NCBI GenBank assembly: GCA_002386065.1
Contig: DGES01000068.1
Location: 1-5,877 of the forward strand
Source of the DNA: Firmicutes bacterium UBA3920
GTDB taxonomy: Bacteria > Bacillota > Clostridia > Caldicoprobacterales > Xylanivirgaceae
DNA length: 5,877 nucleotides
Reading direction: 5' to 3'
Part shown: positions 5,525-5,877 of the stretch, in pieces
Numbering within the stretch: position 1 is the stretch's first letter
How the letters are laid out: each line of letters starts with the position of its first letter
Made by a program: the position numbers and the translations under genes
Notes under the pieces: generated by a model
What the model was told of the DNA's origin: nothing
Database searches by the model: none
The model's input: the letters and a program-made list of their open reading frames with translations, nothing else

Positions 5525-5877
5525 ATGCTTCTACGTGTTCTTATGGTAGATAATAGCTATCGAGCACGCCGTGATATAGATGAAAAAGTCAATTGGGTAG
5601 AAAATGATTTTGAATTAGTGGGAGAAGCAAACAATGGTGAAGAGGCATTAGCCTTACTGCCACACGTATCTCCACATGTTATATTTACTGAAATTCGTAT
5701 GCCTATTATGGACGGCATTACTTTTATCGAAACTGCTAAAAAACGCTGGCCCGACATCAAATATGTCATTGTGAGCAATTATGACAATTTTGATTATCTC
5801 CGCCAAGCCATGAGGGTCGGAGCATATGACTATATATTAAAGCCAGTAAAAACAGAGGAGATAAATCAAGTTCTTCT
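5525..5877 (+). CDS. YesN/AraC-type response regulator with an atypical receiver domain (partial)
   Basis: The first 117 codons are present and the gene runs off the right edge. They cover nearly a whole CheY-like receiver domain: strand 1 LRVLMVDN (3-10), the WVENDFELVGEANNGEEAL block (24-42) and FTEIRMPIMDG (54-64). These are followed by the switch Ser84 in VIVSNYDNF, the aromatic Tyr103 and the conserved Lys106-Pro107 in YDYILKPV. The pattern, notably IRMPIMDG and SNYDNFDYLRQAM, is that of YesN-type regulators, which carry a C-terminal AraC-type DNA-binding domain; that part would lie outside the window. The phosphoacceptor position is Glu56 (GAA, 5690-5692) instead of Asp, and the acidic pair is Asp9-Asn10 instead of Asp-Asp. 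Normal phosphotransfer from a YesM-type kinase is therefore unlikely, and Glu may mimic the phosphorylated state. No kinase gene precedes it. Start ATG 5519 is an alternative, adding two residues. Confidence 0.88.
   Translation, partial: MLLRVLMVDNSYRARRDIDEKVNWVENDFELVGEANNGEEALALLPHVSPHVIFTEIRMPIMDGITFIETAKKRWPDIKYVIVSNYDNFDYLRQAMRVGAYDYILKPVKTEEINQVL

Noticed and set aside
5557..5778. Minus-strand open frame of 73 codons
   Set aside because: It is antisense to the receiver domain, whose motifs show that the plus strand is the coding one.

Overview
The window looks like chromosomal DNA of an anaerobic, low-GC Firmicute, most likely a member of Clostridia. The grounds are AT-rich intergenic DNA, purine-rich Shine-Dalgarno sites, a formate-tetrahydrofolate ligase of the clostridial/acetogen type, and a YesN-type response regulator. 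The species cannot be named from sequence alone.

Left half (1-3171, minus strand): a tightly packed run transcribed right to left. It starts with fhs (formate-tetrahydrofolate ligase, full length). After 19 nt comes an FtsW/RodA/SpoVE-family (SEDS) peptidoglycan polymerase. After another 5 nt comes the first 23 codons of a membrane-anchored protein cut by the window edge, probably the partner class B penicillin-binding protein. A one-carbon metabolism gene and a cell-wall synthesis pair therefore probably share a transcript. An extended -10 promoter and a leader with two competing hairpins lie upstream of fhs.

Middle (3172-4807): a divergent AT-rich intergenic stretch of about 475 nt, then a single plus-strand gene. 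Its product resembles bacterial homologues of archaeo-eukaryotic release factor eRF1 (baeRF, probably family 3), and the usual GGQ loop motif is not seen.

Right part (4808-5877): a 71-nt inverted repeat, then a well-formed tRNA-Arg(CCG) gene with its own near-consensus promoter. Downstream of it lie an AT palindrome, a perfect 16-bp hairpin and a strong intrinsic terminator. After about 240 nt of regulatory-looking DNA (a palindrome and three CCAA(A)TTGT repeats) comes the start of a response regulator, which runs off the window. Its receiver domain has Glu where the phosphorylated Asp should be and Asn in the acidic pocket. This predicts a phosphorylation-independent or permanently 'on' regulator and is the most notable observation here. 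No CRISPR array, transposase or phage gene is visible.
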